DNA from: Candidatus Sumerlaeia bacterium
Lineage (GTDB): Bacteria; Sumerlaeota; Sumerlaeia; SLMS01; JAHLLQ01
DNA length: 46,209 bases
Direction of reading: 5' to 3'
NCBI GenBank assembly: GCA_019634695.1
Contig: JAHCAW010000031.1
Location: forward strand, 1-46,209
Part shown: positions 36,341 to 44,336 of the stretch, piece by piece
Layout of the letters: the number at the start of each line of letters is the position of its first letter
Numbering within the stretch: position 1 is the first letter of the stretch
Translations under genes and position numbers: made by a program
Notes under the pieces: model-generated
The model's database searches: none
Told to the model about the DNA's origin: nothing
The model's input: the letters and a program-made list of their open reading frames with translations, nothing else

Positions 36341-36425
36341 GCAGGGCGTCGCGCGACGTTGCGACGGCGACGTCGTGCCTCCGTGCGCTGTGCAGCAAGT
36401 GGCCTGATTTCAAGCCCCGGGCCCC

Positions 36426-36448
36426 GCGGCCAACCGGGCCGCTTTCTT
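36426..36448 (+). terminator. Intrinsic terminator-like hairpin after the MDR gene
   Basis: GCGGCC (36426-36431) and GGCCGC (36437-36442) pair around AACCG, followed by TTTCTT. The stem is short (6 bp) but GC-rich. It probably ends the operon that starts with the dehydratase and separates it from the DnaJ gene. Confidence 0.5.
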
Positions 36449-36506
36449 GCGTTGCCTTGAACCGGGCGGGAGTGCATCGCTCGTCTGTCGGCGAGGTGGA
36501 TTCAAC

Positions 36507-37478
36507 GTGTCGGTCAAGTTTCAGGACTACTACGAGATTCTCGGCGTGCCGCGCGGCGCCAGTGCGGAGGACATCCGCAAGGCGTACCGCACGCTCGCGC
36601 GCAAGTACCATCCGGACGTCAACAAGGAGGCGCACGCCGAGGAGCGCTTCAAGAAGGTCAACGAAGCCTACGAAGTGCTGAAGGACCCGGAGAAGCGCAA
36701 GCGCTACGACGCATTGGGGGCGAACTGGAAGGCGGGCCAGGAGTTCCGTCCGCCTCCGGGTTTCGAGGGCGCGACGTTCAACTTTGGCGGCGGCGGGCGC
36801 GGGGCGCCGGGAGGCTTCTCGGACTTCTTCGAGGCGCTGTTCGGCGGCGGGCTCGGCGAGGCGTTCGCGGGCGCTCGCGGTGGACGTGCGCGGGCCGGTT
36901 CGCCGTTCCAGGGCTTCGGCATGGGCGACTTCGGGGGCGGCTTCGAGGCCGGACCGGGTGCGTTCGGAGGCGACGTCGAGGCCGACATCGAGGTGCCGCT
37001 CGACCGGATCGTGCAGGGCGGCCAGATGAGCGTGCGGCTGGCGCAGCCCGGGCAGCAGCCACGTACCTACGACATCCGGATTCCGAAGGGCATCGCGGCC
37101 GGTCGCAAGATTCGCCTGGCGGGGCAGGGGAGCGGGGGCGGCGACCTGTTCCTGACCGTGCGCTACGCGGCCGACCCGCGGTTCGTTGTCGAAGGCCACG
37201 ACGTCATCGCCGAGGCGCGGGTGACGCCGTGGGAGGCGGCGCTGGGGGCGAAGGTCCCGGTGGAGACGCTCGACGGGCGGATGGCGGTGACGATCCCGGC
37301 GGGCAGTTCGTCGGGCCGGCGCCTACGGCTGCGCGGCCATGGCCTGCCGACGCCGGACGGGGGCCGCGGCGACCTGCTGGTGCGCGTGATGGTGTACGTG
37401 CCCGAGCAACCGAACGAGAAAGAGCGCGAGCTGTTCGAGAAGCTCGCCCAGACCTCGCGCTTCGATCCGCGTGCGTGA
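36507..37478 (+). CDS. DnaJ-class co-chaperone, CbpA type
   Basis: This 323-residue J-protein has a J domain at about 5-70 with the essential HPD at 35-37 (KYHPDVNKE). A glycine/phenylalanine-rich region follows (about 90-165). The C-terminal substrate domains lack the cysteine-rich zinc finger of DnaJ, as in CbpA. It would stimulate DnaK ATP hydrolysis and hand over unfolded clients; DnaK is not in the window. The GTG at 36507 has GAGGTGG upstream, and a longer frame from 36447 extends past the J domain without similarity. It converges with the small membrane protein 21 bases away. Confidence 0.93.
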   Translation: MSVKFQDYYEILGVPRGASAEDIRKAYRTLARKYHPDVNKEAHAEERFKKVNEAYEVLKDPEKRKRYDALGANWKAGQEFRPPPGFEGATFNFGGGGRGAPGGFSDFFEALFGGGLGEAFAGARGGRARAGSPFQGFGMGDFGGGFEAGPGAFGGDVEADIEVPLDRIVQGGQMSVRLAQPGQQPRTYDIRIPKGIAAGRKIRLAGQGSGGGDLFLTVRYAADPRFVVEGHDVIAEARVTPWEAALGAKVPVETLDGRMAVTIPAGSSSGRRLRLRGHGLPTPDGGRGDLLVRVMVYVPEQPNEKERELFEKLAQTSRFDPRA

Positions 37479-37499
37479 ACCCGCTCCGGCCCGGACCGG

Positions 37500-37787
37500 C
37501 TAGTAGCCGCCGCCGGTTCCGGCGAGGTCGATCCCCATCATCATGGCGCCCACCTGAATCGCGATGCTGATCAAGATCATCAGCGTCCAGATGATCATGA
37601 CGGGCATCTTCTTGTCCGACACCCAGTAGGCCCAGCCGTAGATGAAGACGATCAGCTGGCAGCAGCAGAAGCCCAGAATGGCCCAAAGGGGGCCCTTGTC
37701 CTGCCACAGTCCGATCGTGACGATGATGCAGCAGACCAGACTGCCCAAGCCGACGGCAATCGACAACAACCCCAAAATGAGTTCCAT
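37500..37787 (-). CDS. Small hydrophobic membrane protein, unknown function
   Basis: This 95-residue protein has three predicted membrane helices: LILGLLSIAVGLGSLVCCII, WAILGFCCCQLIVFIYGWAY and PVMIIWTLMILISIAIQVG. Short charged loops (WQDKG, VSDKKM) separate them. It has several cysteines in the first two helices. No family is recognised with confidence. ATG 37787 is chosen, because the frame's upstream part to 37868 has no similarity and the ATG has GGGGA before it. It lies downstream of an SDR gene by 105 bases on the same strand and may be transcribed with it. Confidence 0.65.
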   Translation of the reverse strand: MELILGLLSIAVGLGSLVCCIIVTIGLWQDKGPLWAILGFCCCQLIVFIYGWAYWVSDKKMPVMIIWTLMILISIAIQVGAMMMGIDLAGTGGGY

Positions 37788-37892
37788 GGCCGGTCCCCGG
37801 TGAAGAGTTTCCACGGCGATACCGGAGGCGTGTTGCGTGGTCAAGGGGCGTGATGCCCCCGCCGTCACGAAAATATTACGGTGGAAGGCGGA

Positions 37893-38681
37893 TCAGTAGA
37901 CGTCCGTCAGGCCGCCGTCGACGATGACGTTCTGGCCGGTGACGTAGGTGTTGGCCGGCGAGCAGAGGAAGGCGGCGACGCGACCGAACTCGAGCGGATC
38001 GCCGTAGCGCCCCATCGGGATCGAGGCGAATTCGCGTTTGCGGATTTCCTCGACGGTGACGCCGGCGCGCGAGGCCTTCATCCCGTCGAGCTGCGCCACG
38101 CGGTCGGTGTCGAAGCGTCCCGGGCACAGGACGTTGAGCAGGACGTTGCGCCCGCCGTACTCCTTGGCGAGCGACTTGGTGAGCCCGACGATGCCGGTGC
38201 GGAAGACGTTCGAGAGCAGCAGGTTGGGGAGCGCGGCGCGCGTGGAGGAGGAGGCGACGTTGACGATGCGGCCGCCGCCGCCCGCGGTCATGTGGGGCAG
38301 GGCCGCGCGCGTGGAGCGGATGAAGCTGAGCAGGGTGAGCTCGAAGGCGGCCTGCCAGGCGGCGTCGTCGAAGTTCTCGAAGGGCCCGGCCGGCGGACCG
38401 CCGGCGTTGTTGACCAGGGCGTAGAGGCCGCCGAAGGCGGAGACGGTGGCATCGACGGCCAGTTGGATGTCGGTCGCCTTGGAGACGTCGGCGACGACGC
38501 ACTCGGGGCGGTTGCCGGTGGCGCGGGAGATTTCGTCGCGAGTGCGCTCGAGATCGGCGGAGGTGCGGCTGGCAAGCATGACGCGGGCGCCCTCGCGGGC
38601 GAACTCGGTGGCGCATCCGCGACCGAGTCCCTTGCTCGATGCGAAGACGAGCACCGCCTTGTCCTTCAGTCCGAGGTCCAT
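37893..38681 (-). CDS. SDR-fold protein lacking the standard catalytic Tyr-Lys
   Basis: This 262-residue short-chain dehydrogenase fold protein has the motifs VLVFASSKGLGRG and VNNAGG, and ends GQNVIVDGGLTDVY. The coenzyme loop reads ASSKGLG rather than TGxxxGxG, and at the place of YxxxK the sequence is SNVFR, so Tyr is Ser and Lys is Arg. This matches the conserved subgroup cd05344, named ketoacyl-ACP-reductase-like because it keeps the fold but not the usual tetrad. Function is therefore uncertain. ATG 38681 with AAAGGA upstream is used. It lies 22 bases after an FAH-family gene on the same strand, which suggests sugar-acid or aromatic catabolism as one possibility. Confidence 0.88.
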   Translation of the reverse strand: MDLGLKDKAVLVFASSKGLGRGCATEFAREGARVMLASRTSADLERTRDEISRATGNRPECVVADVSKATDIQLAVDATVSAFGGLYALVNNAGGPPAGPFENFDDAAWQAAFELTLLSFIRSTRAALPHMTAGGGGRIVNVASSSTRAALPNLLLSNVFRTGIVGLTKSLAKEYGGRNVLLNVLCPGRFDTDRVAQLDGMKASRAGVTVEEIRKREFASIPMGRYGDPLEFGRVAAFLCSPANTYVTGQNVIVDGGLTDVY

Positions 38682-38703
38682 GGTGCACGGGTCCTTTCGG
38701 GGA

Positions 38704-39582
38704 TCAGGTGAGTTTGAGGTCCCTGACGGGATTGACGAGCGGCTCGAAGCCGTCGATGTGGCAGGCGATGACGTCGCCGTCGGCAAGCGGCACGGCGCCG
38801 GGGGTGCCGCTCGACAGAATGTCGCCGGGCAGCATCGTCATGACCTGGCTGTGGTAGGAGACGAGCTGATCGGGGGGGAAGGTCATGTTGCGCACGACGT
38901 TGCGGGCGTGAACGGCGCCGTTGTGGACGGTGCGCACCTCGAGGGCAAGGATGTCATCCACTTCGTCGGTGCTGTGAAAGAAGGGGCCGAAGCTGAAGAA
39001 GGTGTCGAAGGACTTGCTCTGCGTGAGATTGCGGGGATTGCGACGCAGGATGTCCTCGGCGGTCATGTCGATGATGGTGGTGAAGCCTGCGAGGGCGTCG
39101 CGCCAGTCGGCGCGCGAGACGTCGCGGCTTCGGCGACCGAAGATCAGGCCAAGCTCGGCCTCGCCGGTGGTCCGTTGCGACAGGCGCGGCAGCAGGATCG
39201 TGTCGCCATGGCCGATGATCGTGGTGTCGGGCTTCATGAAACTGGCGGGCTCGGCGGTCGGGGACTTCTCGGACAGGTCGGCCGCGTGATCGCGATAGTT
39301 GAGGCCGATGCCCCAGATCTTGCGCGGGTGGCGATAGAGCGGCGCGAAGACGGCGCGGTCGCGGGGAATGCGGGTCAGGGAGAGCTTGGCAAGGGCGGCG
39401 ACGCCTCCGTCGCGATACCAGTCCAGCATGCCGTGGTAGGAACCCGACGCGAGGAGCGGCAGGAACTCGCCGGGCCAATGACGCCCGATCGCGGCGCCGA
39501 GTTCGGCGACCGGGATGAAGGCATCGTCGGCGAGCAGGTGCAGGTGCTCGTGGCCGTCGAGCTTGAGGGTGGCAAGTTTCAT
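38704..39582 (-). CDS. Fumarylacetoacetate hydrolase (FAH) family protein
   Basis: This 292-residue FAH-superfamily enzyme hydrolyses or decarboxylates 2-oxo-carboxylates with a bound metal. The core KIWGIGLNYRDHAADL is followed by metal-binding GEAELGLIFGR (two Glu) and a later Asp in TIIDMTAEDI. The PGDILSSGTPGAVP ending is typical. ATG 39582 is chosen; the longer frame to 40467 is a shadow of the upstream metalloprotease gene. It sits with an SDR-fold gene, an arrangement common in non-phosphorylating sugar-acid degradation. The substrate is unknown. Confidence 0.92.
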   Translation of the reverse strand: MKLATLKLDGHEHLHLLADDAFIPVAELGAAIGRHWPGEFLPLLASGSYHGMLDWYRDGGVAALAKLSLTRIPRDRAVFAPLYRHPRKIWGIGLNYRDHAADLSEKSPTAEPASFMKPDTTIIGHGDTILLPRLSQRTTGEAELGLIFGRRSRDVSRADWRDALAGFTTIIDMTAEDILRRNPRNLTQSKSFDTFFSFGPFFHSTDEVDDILALEVRTVHNGAVHARNVVRNMTFPPDQLVSYHSQVMTMLPGDILSSGTPGAVPLADGDVIACHIDGFEPLVNPVRDLKLT

Positions 39583-39640
39583 GGGGGCATGTTCTCCAAG
39601 GTGCGCCGACGGTGGCGAGGGCGCCCCGCGGGTGTCAAAG

Positions 39641-39685
39641 GCGTTGTTTGTTGTCCGTGGTTTGTGGTTCGAACAAAGGTTGTTC
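39641..39685. repeat. Low-complexity GTTGT/TTGTGG block with small inverted repeat
   Basis: A T/G-rich block of repeated TTGT and GTGG words stands out from the GC-rich surroundings and ends in a perfect inverted repeat, GAACAA-AGG-TTGTTC (39671-39685). Similar low-complexity stretches occur between genes in some planctomycete-like genomes. It sits between the FAH and metalloprotease genes. No promoter was found in it. Confidence 0.4.
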
Positions 39686-39695
39686 CGGTCGATGC

Positions 39696-40433
39696 TCAGA
39701 AGAGTGTGCCCTGCACGTTGTCGTGCGTCGTGTCGGGCGGCGATGCGGGAACCCGACGCCAGCGCCGCAGGATGCGGTCGATGTGGGCGTCCTGCCAGGC
39801 AATCGCGGCGCGGTAGTTGGGGTGCTGGCGTTCGCGGCGGCGGAACTCGGGGCAGTGGTGGAGACTGCGCCCGCCGGGGCCGACCGGTGCGGGCACGGCA
39901 AGGTGCAGCATCTCGTGGAAGACGATGAAGTCGAGGAAGAAGGGGGGCACGTCGGGCGCGTCGAGGATCGGATGGATGCGGACGAGGCGATGCGCGGCGC
40001 AGCAGGTGCCGAGCAGGATGTTGCGCTGCGGGCGTGGACGGGTGCGCGGGCGCTTGCCCCAGCAGATCGTGAAGTCGAGGGCGTCGCCAAAGTGCTCGGC
40101 ATTGTTGCGGCAGGCGATGGGCAGCAGATCGTAGTGTTGGCCCTGCGGACTGCCGACGCGGGGCGTGCCGGGCTCGGGGCCGGAGTCGCGTTGCAGGGCG
40201 GCGTAGCGGCGAATGACGGAGCGATTGCCGCGGTCGGGGCGGACGAGGAATTCGGCAAGGGCCTGCTGCACGTCGGCGGGGGCGTGGAGGAAAAGGCGAT
40301 GGATGCTGGCCTCGAGGGGCCCGGTGCCGCGCGAGCCGCGCGTCGAAACAAGCGTGCGCACGTTGTCGTTGAGCCGCACGCGTACGGGGCGGCCGGTCAG
40401 GCGCGAGAGAAGTTGGGCGAACTCGGAATCCAT
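39696..40433 (-). CDS. SprT-like zinc metalloprotease domain protein
   Basis: This 245-residue protein has a short zinc-binding motif HEMLH (173-177, FHEMLHLAVP), followed by HHCPEF (192-197) that probably supplies the third ligand. This resembles SprT and related minimal metallopeptidases; the N-terminal 150 residues are not recognised. The residue before the Glu is His, as required. There is no signal peptide. It could be a protease acting on a cytoplasmic substrate or a structural metal site. ATG 40433 has GGGAG upstream. It lies 113 bases before the FAH gene on the same strand, with a repeat block in between. Confidence 0.75.
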   Translation of the reverse strand: MDSEFAQLLSRLTGRPVRVRLNDNVRTLVSTRGSRGTGPLEASIHRLFLHAPADVQQALAEFLVRPDRGNRSVIRRYAALQRDSGPEPGTPRVGSPQGQHYDLLPIACRNNAEHFGDALDFTICWGKRPRTRPRPQRNILLGTCCAAHRLVRIHPILDAPDVPPFFLDFIVFHEMLHLAVPAPVGPGGRSLHHCPEFRRRERQHPNYRAAIAWQDAHIDRILRRWRRVPASPPDTTHDNVQGTLF

Positions 40434-40470
40434 CGGGCACTCCCGCGCGGTTCATGGGCGATGACAACGC

Positions 40471-40506
40471 CCGGGTTCAAGCCCAAGCGGATGGGCTTGA
40501 ACCCGG
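40471..40506. repeat. Long perfect palindrome, possible REP-like element
   Basis: CCGGGTTCAAGCCCA (40471-40485) pairs perfectly with 40492-40506 around AGCGGA, giving a 15-bp stem with a six-base loop. It lies between two divergent genes, so it is not their terminator. No T tract is present. A repetitive extragenic palindrome or a double-stranded binding site are possible. No second copy was seen in the window. Confidence 0.6.
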
Positions 40507-40558
40507 CCGTCTGCTGGCACAGCATGCCCGCAGTCCGGCGTGAAAGGATCTTCGACGC

Positions 40559-41722
40559 ATGCGGCGCGCGCTGTGGTGGTTGCTGATATCGGTGTGGATG
40601 GTGGGAAGCAGTCCCGCGCAGGAGGCGGCAATGAACGAACAAGCGACGTGTCGTCTGACGCTTCGGTTGGAGGTGCCGGCCGGAACGGGCCCGGTGTTCG
40701 TGACGGGAAACCTGCCCGCGTTCGGCCCATGGCAACCCGGGCTGTTTCGCATGCAGGGCGACGGCACGGAGCGCACCGCCGCGCTCGACGTGCCGTGCGG
40801 CACGACGGTCGAGTACAAGTTCACGCTCGGCTCGTGGAGCCGCGAGGCGCTGGCCGACGATGGATCCGTGCCGGCGAACCATCTGGCCGAGGTCGCCGGC
40901 GACACGGTGCGAACGCATCGCGTCACGCGGTTCAAGGACGCCTACACGGGATTCCTCGACACCATCGACCAGGCGGGCATCCTTGGGCATGTCGAGGTGT
41001 TCCGCGCGTTCCAGCCGCGCGCCGACATCCTGCCGCGCGACATTCTGATCTGGCTGCCGCCCGACTATCATTCGAGCGATCGGCGCTATCCGGTGCTCTA
41101 CATGCACGACGGGCAGAACCTGTTCGATCCGCGCATGAGCACGACCGGAATCGACTGGGGCGTGGACGAGGCGATCGTGCGCCTGGCCGAGCAGGGCCGC
41201 ATCGAGGCGCCGATCGTCGTGGCCCCGTTCTGCACGGACGACCGGCGCGCCGAATACTCGCCGCATCACAAGGGCCCCGAGTACGCGCGCTTCCTGAACG
41301 AGGAACTGAAGCCGATCATCGACCGCGAGTACCGCACGCGGCCCGGACGCGAGGACACCACGACGATGGGCTCGTCGATGGGCGGGCTTGTGTCGCTCTA
41401 TCTGGCCGCCTCGCAGCCCGACGTGTTCGGCAAAGCGGGCTGCGTCTCGACGCACTTTCCGTGGGAGAACGGACGCCTGATCGAGGAGTTCGAAGCAGCC
41501 GGCACCTTCCCGAGTGCCGTGCGCCTCTACTTCGACTACGGGACCGTGGGCATCGATTCCATGTACGAGCCGTATCAAGACCGGATGACGGCGTTCCTGA
41601 AGGGACAGGGCTTCGTGGAGGGCGAGGATTTCATCGTGATCAAGGCCGACGGCGCGGACCACAACGAGGCCGCCTGGCGCGCCCGTCTCGAGACGCCGCT
41701 GCTGTTCCTGTTCGGCATGTAG
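40559..41722 (+). CDS. Exported esterase with N-terminal CBM20/CBM48-like domain
   Basis: This 387-residue protein has a signal peptide (RALWWLLISVWMVGSSPAQE). A beta-domain follows at about 30-120 (FVTGNLPAFGPWQP, VEYKFTLGSW), like starch- or glycogen-binding domains. Then comes an esterase D-type alpha/beta hydrolase (about 140-387). The nucleophile is S273 in MGSSMGG; an acid residue in YFDYGTVGID and H368 in GADHNEA complete a plausible triad. It is probably periplasmic or secreted. A carbohydrate acyl ester is a reasonable substrate guess. AAAGGA lies upstream of the ATG at 40559. It is divergent from the metalloprotease and convergent with the phosphatase gene. Confidence 0.88.
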   Translation: MRRALWWLLISVWMVGSSPAQEAAMNEQATCRLTLRLEVPAGTGPVFVTGNLPAFGPWQPGLFRMQGDGTERTAALDVPCGTTVEYKFTLGSWSREALADDGSVPANHLAEVAGDTVRTHRVTRFKDAYTGFLDTIDQAGILGHVEVFRAFQPRADILPRDILIWLPPDYHSSDRRYPVLYMHDGQNLFDPRMSTTGIDWGVDEAIVRLAEQGRIEAPIVVAPFCTDDRRAEYSPHHKGPEYARFLNEELKPIIDREYRTRPGREDTTTMGSSMGGLVSLYLAASQPDVFGKAGCVSTHFPWENGRLIEEFEAAGTFPSAVRLYFDYGTVGIDSMYEPYQDRMTAFLKGQGFVEGEDFIVIKADGADHNEAAWRARLETPLLFLFGM

Positions 41723-41741
41723 CGGCGCCGCGCCGGGAGAA

Positions 41742-42674
41742 TCAGGCCACCGCGTTGCCGGCTGCCACGGGGCCGGCGGCGGCGAGTTCGTTCTTGCCGC
41801 GGCCGTAGACGTCGAACTGCAGGACGCCCAGGTGCGTGCCGGCCCAACCGGTCTGGTTCACCCAACCCGGCGCGGCGCCGGGGCGCTCGAAGCGCTCCGG
41901 CTCGGCCAGCAGGATGTGGTTGTGCCCGCCGAGGATGACGTCGATCTCGGGTACCTCGCGGATGACGTCGCGGTCGCCGGGTTCGCGGTCGCGGTTCTCG
42001 GCGGAGTTGATGTTGGCGTGCGACAAACAGACAATGAACTCGCACCGCTGCTCGTGGCGCAAGTGGCGCGCGGCGCGTTGGGCATGGGCGATGGGATCGA
42101 GGTACTTCGTCGCGCCGTAAAGGCGGCCCGAGACGAGGCCTTCGAGCTTGATACCGAGGCCCAGCAATCCGATGCGCAGACCGTCGCGTTCGATCACCAT
42201 CGTGTCGTGCGCGAGGCCCTCCATGGGCGTGTCGGCGAAATCGTAGTTCGAGGCGATGAAGGGAAACTGCGCGACGTTGCCGGCGAGTTCGGCGAGCCGC
42301 TCGATGCCCGCGTCGAAGTCGTGATTGCCGACCGCCGAGGCGACGTAGCCCATGCGGTTCATGGACAGGATTTCGGGCTCGCCCTCGAAGAGGTTGAAGT
42401 AGGCGGTCCCCTGAAAGATGTCGCCGGCGTCGCAGAGCAGCACATGGGGGTTGATCTGGCGCAGGCGGTTGACGAGCGCGGATCGCGCGGGGGCGCCGCC
42501 GAGACCGGCGTAGCGGCCGGTGCTCATCGGCTCGAGGTGCGAGTGGACGTCGTTGGTGTGCAGCAGCGTCAGGCGCAGGGCGGAGGCCGGCGAGGCGAAG
42601 AGATCGGCGGGCGTGCCGACGGCCATGCCGGCGGCGGCGAGTGCCGACAGTCGGAGGAATTCGCGGCGATTCAT
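41742..42674 (-). CDS. Tat-exported 5'-nucleotidase metallophosphatase domain
   Basis: This 310-residue protein corresponds to the catalytic half of UshA-like 5'-nucleotidases. The N-terminus MNRREFLRLSALAAAG is a twin-arginine signal. Two-metal motifs are all present: LLHTNDVHSHLE, DAGDIFQG, GNHDFDAG, LSHAN and GGHNH. Relatives remove phosphate from nucleotides or UDP-sugars in the periplasm. The C-terminal nucleotide-binding half is missing from this chain and is encoded by the preceding gene, whose stop overlaps this ATG (ATGA). Folding with metals before Tat export is the usual reason for this signal. It could instead hydrolyse other phosphoesters. Confidence 0.93.
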   Translation of the reverse strand: MNRREFLRLSALAAAGMAVGTPADLFASPASALRLTLLHTNDVHSHLEPMSTGRYAGLGGAPARSALVNRLRQINPHVLLCDAGDIFQGTAYFNLFEGEPEILSMNRMGYVASAVGNHDFDAGIERLAELAGNVAQFPFIASNYDFADTPMEGLAHDTMVIERDGLRIGLLGLGIKLEGLVSGRLYGATKYLDPIAHAQRAARHLRHEQRCEFIVCLSHANINSAENRDREPGDRDVIREVPEIDVILGGHNHILLAEPERFERPGAAPGWVNQTGWAGTHLGVLQFDVYGRGKNELAAAGPVAAGNAVA

Positions 42675-43474
42675 TGCGGGTTGGCCTCCTGCGCGGATTC
42701 GAGGAAGATGTAGCGGCCGAGATCGGCGGGCGGCTCGATGGCGCGTCCCTGCACATCCAGCTTCTTGACGGCGGCGATCATGGCGTCGCGGATGCGGATG
42801 CCGGTTTCGCGCGGGGGCGGGAAGGTGCTCATGATGCCCAGGTTGTCGCCGCCGCCGGTCAGGTAGCTGCTGGTGGCGATGAGGTATGTGGCGTCGGGGC
42901 GGACCGGTTCGCCGGCGACGCGGACGTCGGCGAGCGTGCGGTCGGCGGCGACGGTGATCGTCATGCCGGAGAGGGGGAACTGGCCGCGGCGGGGCGCGAA
43001 GTCGCGGGCGAGTTCAAGGAGCTGCTCGCCGGTCAGCTCGAGGATGTTGATCTCGTTGTCGAAGGGCATGATGGAGAGCAGGGTGTACTCGGAGACCTCG
43101 CCCGCGGGCAGGTCGGCCCGGATGCCGCCGTTGTTGACGAAGGCGGCGTGGACGGAGGTGCCGAGCGCCTGCGCGGCGGCCTCGCGGACGACGTCGGCCA
43201 TCCAGCACCGCAGCGCATCGCCGTTGCGCGGCATGTCGACGCTGGCGCGACCGATGGGCGCGCGCAGGACGGCGACCGGTCCCGCGTAGGGCGCGAGCAA
43301 CGCGACCATCCCGGCGTCGATCTCGAGCGAGCCCGGATCCACGGCGACCGTGCGCTGCTCCAGCGGAACGATGGGTTGGATCGCGGGCCCTGTCGAGCGG
43401 GTGGCGCACGCCACCGAAACCAGCGCCAGCAGTCCCAGCAGGAATGATCGGGATACGGCTTTCCAGCCAACCAT
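42671..43474 (-). CDS. Lipoprotein: 5'-nucleotidase C-terminal (substrate-binding) domain
   Basis: This 267-residue predicted lipoprotein has a hydrophobic signal and lipobox VSVAC with acylated C23. The mature part is the 5'-nucleotidase C-terminal domain alone: FVNNGGIRADL, LSIMPFDNEI and TSSYLTGGGDN all match. It carries the nucleotide-binding pocket but not the metal site, so it would need the metallophosphatase of the next gene. ATG 43474 has GGAGGGG six bases upstream. Translation of the two is coupled by an ATGA overlap. Their different export routes (lipoprotein by Sec, partner by Tat) mean they would meet at the envelope. Confidence 0.92.
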   Translation of the reverse strand: MVGWKAVSRSFLLGLLALVSVACATRSTGPAIQPIVPLEQRTVAVDPGSLEIDAGMVALLAPYAGPVAVLRAPIGRASVDMPRNGDALRCWMADVVREAAAQALGTSVHAAFVNNGGIRADLPAGEVSEYTLLSIMPFDNEINILELTGEQLLELARDFAPRRGQFPLSGMTITVAADRTLADVRVAGEPVRPDATYLIATSSYLTGGGDNLGIMSTFPPPRETGIRIRDAMIAAVKKLDVQGRAIEPPADLGRYIFLESAQEANPQ

Positions 43475-43553
43475 GGCAACCCCTCCGGGCAGGTGCATGT
43501 GGGTTCCTTGTGCCGCCGGGCCGGGGCGCTGTCGAACGAAAAAGGGCGCCTCC

Positions 43554-43568
43554 GCTCCGTTTCGGAGC
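43554..43568. other. Perfect hairpin in the divergent region before hisB
   Basis: GCTCCG-TTT-CGGAGC has perfect six-base arms in the 219-base region between hisB and the 5'-nucleotidase pair. On the minus strand, ten bases later, TTTTT follows (rc of 43540-43544), so it may be a leader hairpin for the nucleotidase operon. Evidence for attenuation is weak. Confidence 0.35.
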
Positions 43569-43693
43569 ATCGGAACCGGGTCGCTTCGCCTCTTCGGGCA
43601 GTCGCCGGGGCCCCCTTTTCCCGTGACGCGGTGGGCGGCCCGCGGCCAGACTACCGCCCGGCAGCACGACTTTCTCCCCCGATGGGAGGCACC

Positions 43694-44302
43694 ATGGCGT
43701 CCCGCAAAGCCCCCTCGTCGCGTTCGGCCCGTCTCGAGCGCACCACCAAGGAGACCTCCATCCGCGTCGCCCTCGATCTCGATGGCGACGGCTCCTTCCG
43801 TGGCGCCACCGGGGTCGCCTTCTTCGACCACATGCTCGTCCTGCTGGCCCGCCACGGCGCGCTCAGCCTGGAGGTGCAGGCAAAGGGCGATCTCGACGTC
43901 GAGTGCCACCACACGGTCGAGGACGTCGGCTTGGCGTTCGGCACGGTGCTGGCCCAGGCCGCCGGCGACAAGAAGGGCATCCGGCGCTACGGCCATGCCG
44001 TCGTGCCGATGGAGGAGGCGCTGTGCGAGTGCGCGCTCGATTTCTGCGGGCGGCCCTTCCTGCACTTCGGCGCCACCTTCGAGCGCCCCATGATCGAGAA
44101 CTACGCCACCGAGGTGACCGAGGACTTCTTCCGCGCCGTCGCCAACACGGCCGGGTTGACGCTGCACCTCGACTGCCGCCGCGGGCGCAACGCGCACCAC
44201 ATCGTCGAGGGGCTGTTCAAGGCCTTCGCGCGTGCGTTGCGCGAGTCGGTTTCGGCCGATCCGCGCCTGACCGACGTGCCCAGCACCAAGGGCGTGCTCT
44301 GA
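43694..44302 (+). CDS. hisB: Imidazoleglycerol-phosphate dehydratase
   Basis: This 202-residue enzyme catalyses the sixth step of histidine synthesis, making imidazoleacetol phosphate. Metal-binding motifs are intact: FFDHML, ECHHTVEDVG and NAHHIVEGLFKAFA. Length is that of a monofunctional HisB without the phosphatase domain. ATG 43694 has GGGAGG close upstream; another ATG at 43682 overlaps that site and is less likely. No other his gene is near; two glycosyltransferase genes follow after 34 bases, so hisB appears detached from a his operon. Confidence 0.96.
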   Translation: MASRKAPSSRSARLERTTKETSIRVALDLDGDGSFRGATGVAFFDHMLVLLARHGALSLEVQAKGDLDVECHHTVEDVGLAFGTVLAQAAGDKKGIRRYGHAVVPMEEALCECALDFCGRPFLHFGATFERPMIENYATEVTEDFFRAVANTAGLTLHLDCRRGRNAHHIVEGLFKAFARALRESVSADPRLTDVPSTKGVL

Positions 44303-44336
44303 GCGCGCGCCCCGTCGCGCTCGGAGAGGCAACGCC

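Noticed and set aside
40471..40506. A tRNA T-arm-like sequence GTTCAAGCCC inside the palindrome
   Set aside because: There is no acceptor, D or anticodon arm around it.
41742..43474. A broken single 5'-nucleotidase gene
   Set aside because: The domains are in reverse order on the strand, each with its own export signal and ribosome site, so this is an arrangement, not a frameshift.
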